Positions 30,878 through 34,027 of a stretch of DNA of 34,027 nt are shown piece by piece; position 1 is the first letter of the stretch; each line of letters starts with the position of its first letter. Source of the DNA: Thioalkalivibrio sp. (lineage in GTDB: Bacteria > Pseudomonadota > Gammaproteobacteria > Ectothiorhodospirales > Ectothiorhodospiraceae); the NCBI GenBank assembly GCA_011389655.1, contig JAABTX010000030.1:1-34027 (forward strand), given 5' to 3'. Under the pieces are notes generated by a model. It was not told the origin of the DNA. It saw only the letters and a list, made by a program, of their open reading frames with translations, and ran no database searches. A program made the position numbers and the translations under genes.

Positions 30878-30935
30878 GTCCCCGGGGGCACCCGCGAGGC
30901 GCCCGGGGACCGGGAGGGGGTAATCCCCCTTCCCG
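30878..30935. terminator. Two hairpins between convergent dsbC and cnoX
   Basis: The first stem is GTCCCCGGG (30878-30886) with CCCGGGGAC (30902-30910). The second, directly after, is CGGGAGGGGG with CCCCC-T-TCCCG (30911-30935) around a TAAT loop with one bulged base. Both could form in either transcript. Neither is followed by a clean U-run, so the call rests on stem strength and position. Confidence 0.5.
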
Positions 30936-30943
30936 CATGCCCC

Positions 30944-31807
30944 TCAGTACAGCAGCGCGACCATCTTCCGGCGGTACTGGTTGACCAGCTCGTGGCGGGG
31001 ACCCAGCATCTCGAAGGCCGCCAGCAGCCCCTTCTGGCCAGCGTTGTCGCCGTAGCTGCGGTGCCGCTGCATCAGCTTCAGGTAGAGGTCCATCGCCTCC
31101 TGGCTGCGCCCGGCCACCATGTAGGCGGCGGCCAGCTGCTCCATTGCCTCCGGGTCGGACTCGTTGTCGCGCAGCCTGCTCTCCAGTGCTGCAGGATCGG
31201 CCCCGTTCGCCCGGCTCGCGAATACCAGCCGCGCGCGCAGACGCTTCACCGGCTCCTGCTCGTGCACGTCGATCGGCAGCATGTTGAGCTGGGCCTCGGC
31301 GCCCGCGGCGTCTCCGGCCGCCAACAGCGCCTCGGCGAGGTCGATCTTCAGCGCGTGGTGGTCCGGATCGTTCTCCACCGCGCTGCGCAGGTCGGCCACG
31401 GCGCCGTCGACATCCCCGGCATTCAGCTTCGCGATCGCCTGCTCGCGGATGCGGTCGGAGGGCCGTTCCACGTGGCGGTCGATCATGGCGCGGATGGCCG
31501 ACTCCGGCTGCACGCCCATGAACTGGTCGACCGGCTGGCCGTGCCGGAAGCACATCACCGTGGGGAGGCTGCGTACGCCGAACTGGCCCGCGAGACCCTG
31601 CTGCTCGTCGCTGTTGACCTTGGCCAGGCGGAACCGGCCGGCGTATGACTCGACCAGGCTGGCCAGCACCGGCATCAGCATCTTGCACGGACCGCACCAG
31701 TCGGCCCAGAAGTCCACCAGCACCGGACGGCGGAAGGACTCCTCGATCACCGCCGTCTCGAAGTCTTCCGCGGTCACGTCGAGGAGGTCGTTGCTTGCAT
31801 CTGCCAT
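30944..31807 (-). CDS. cnoX: Thioredoxin-fold co-chaperone (chaperedoxin) with TPR-like domain
   Basis: A 287-residue cytosolic protein of the YbbN/CnoX family. The N-terminal thioredoxin domain has VDFWADWCGPCKMLMPVL with both cysteines (Cys38, Cys41) and the cis-Pro SLPTVMCF. The C-terminal part is TPR-like (EQAIAKLNAGDVDGAVADLRSAVENDPDHHALKIDLAEALLAAGD), followed by a conserved tail EMLGPRHELVNQYRRKMVALLY. In E. coli CnoX the first active-site Cys is lost; here the CGPC motif is intact, so redox activity is expected. CnoX delivers substrates to GroEL and protects them from oxidation. ATG 31807 is preceded by CGGAG. It is convergent with dsbC. Confidence 0.93.
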   Translation of the reverse strand: MADASNDLLDVTAEDFETAVIEESFRRPVLVDFWADWCGPCKMLMPVLASLVESYAGRFRLAKVNSDEQQGLAGQFGVRSLPTVMCFRHGQPVDQFMGVQPESAIRAMIDRHVERPSDRIREQAIAKLNAGDVDGAVADLRSAVENDPDHHALKIDLAEALLAAGDAAGAEAQLNMLPIDVHEQEPVKRLRARLVFASRANGADPAALESRLRDNESDPEAMEQLAAAYMVAGRSQEAMDLYLKLMQRHRSYGDNAGQKGLLAAFEMLGPRHELVNQYRRKMVALLY

Positions 31808-31809
31808 GA

Positions 31810-33942
<2,133 letters not shown>

Positions 33943-33964
33943 AACCGGCGTCAGAGGGCGGTGC

Positions 33965-34027
33965 GTAGGAGCGGCTTCCAGCCGCGATGCCCTTGGGCCC
34001 CGCGATGCCCGATCGCGGCCCGAGGCC
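33965..34027 (+). repeat. Further copy of the GTGGGAGCGGCTTCCAGCC-type repeat, cut by window end
   Basis: GTAGGAGCGGCTTCCAGCC starts at 33965, 22 bp after the parE stop, and matches the left half of the 94-bp array unit apart from A for G in the arm. The following GATGCCCTTGGG and CGATCGCGGCCCGAGGCC resemble the right half. It continues beyond the window. Confidence 0.8.

Overview
The window is high-GC chromosomal DNA from a gammaproteobacterium. Gene content and order (pcnB-folK-panBCD, pgi, xerD-dsbC, parE, an amylosucrase and a glycogen synthase) suggest a member of the Chromatiales/Ectothiorhodospiraceae, possibly Thioalkalivibrio-like. That placement is inferred from gene content and repeat style; no rRNA or other taxonomic marker is present. 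No tRNA, rRNA, CRISPR, IS or phage gene was seen.

Layout. (1) 1-3816, plus strand: the end of pcnB, then folK, a deoxynucleoside kinase, panB, panC and panD, closely packed. (2) 3824-4110: three ~90-bp tandem units of a REP/BIME-like palindromic element. (3) 4116-10883: central carbon genes, with ppc and glgA on minus, pgi and a DUF938 methyltransferase on plus. (4) 10894-14796: mostly minus-strand accessory genes, namely an unknown exported Pro/Gly-rich protein, an SGNH esterase lipoprotein, a DUF3617 periplasmic protein (plus), and a MOSC protein overlapping a PfkB kinase. (5) 15001-16302: arfB (ribosome rescue), then an exported or anchored barnase/RNase Sa-type ribonuclease translationally coupled to a barstar-like inhibitor. 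(6) 16589-21070: a tripartite exporter (MacB/LolD-type ATPase, eight-TM FtsX-type permease, HlyD/RND adaptor), with five consecutive short hairpins between permease and adaptor. (7) 21093-24080: a six-copy array of a 75-bp palindrome (94-bp period), a GH13_4 amylosucrase gene, and one inverted copy of the same palindrome on its other side. (8) 24096-26421, minus: mobB-moeA-RDD membrane protein (molybdenum cofactor). (9) 26711-33942: nfeD-slipin-xerD, dsbC, convergent cnoX, and parE. A further repeat copy begins at 33965 and runs off the window.

How genes work together. panB, panC and panD supply most of pantothenate/CoA synthesis. Amylosucrase makes alpha-glucan and fructose from sucrose, GlgA elongates alpha-glucan from ADP-glucose, Pgi interconverts hexose phosphates and Ppc replenishes oxaloacetate. 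NfeD and slipin are a conserved membrane-quality pair. DsbC and CnoX handle disulfide isomerisation and oxidative protein folding in periplasm and cytoplasm. ParE would act with ParC encoded elsewhere.

The most noteworthy items are the arfB-ribonuclease-barstar cassette, whose RNase lacks one expected active-site arginine; the three dense families of palindromic repeats, one bracketing the amylosucrase gene in inverted orientation; and the five-hairpin cassette inside the exporter operon. None was tested by database search. Function calls rest on motifs and family recall, and no wholly new system is claimed.
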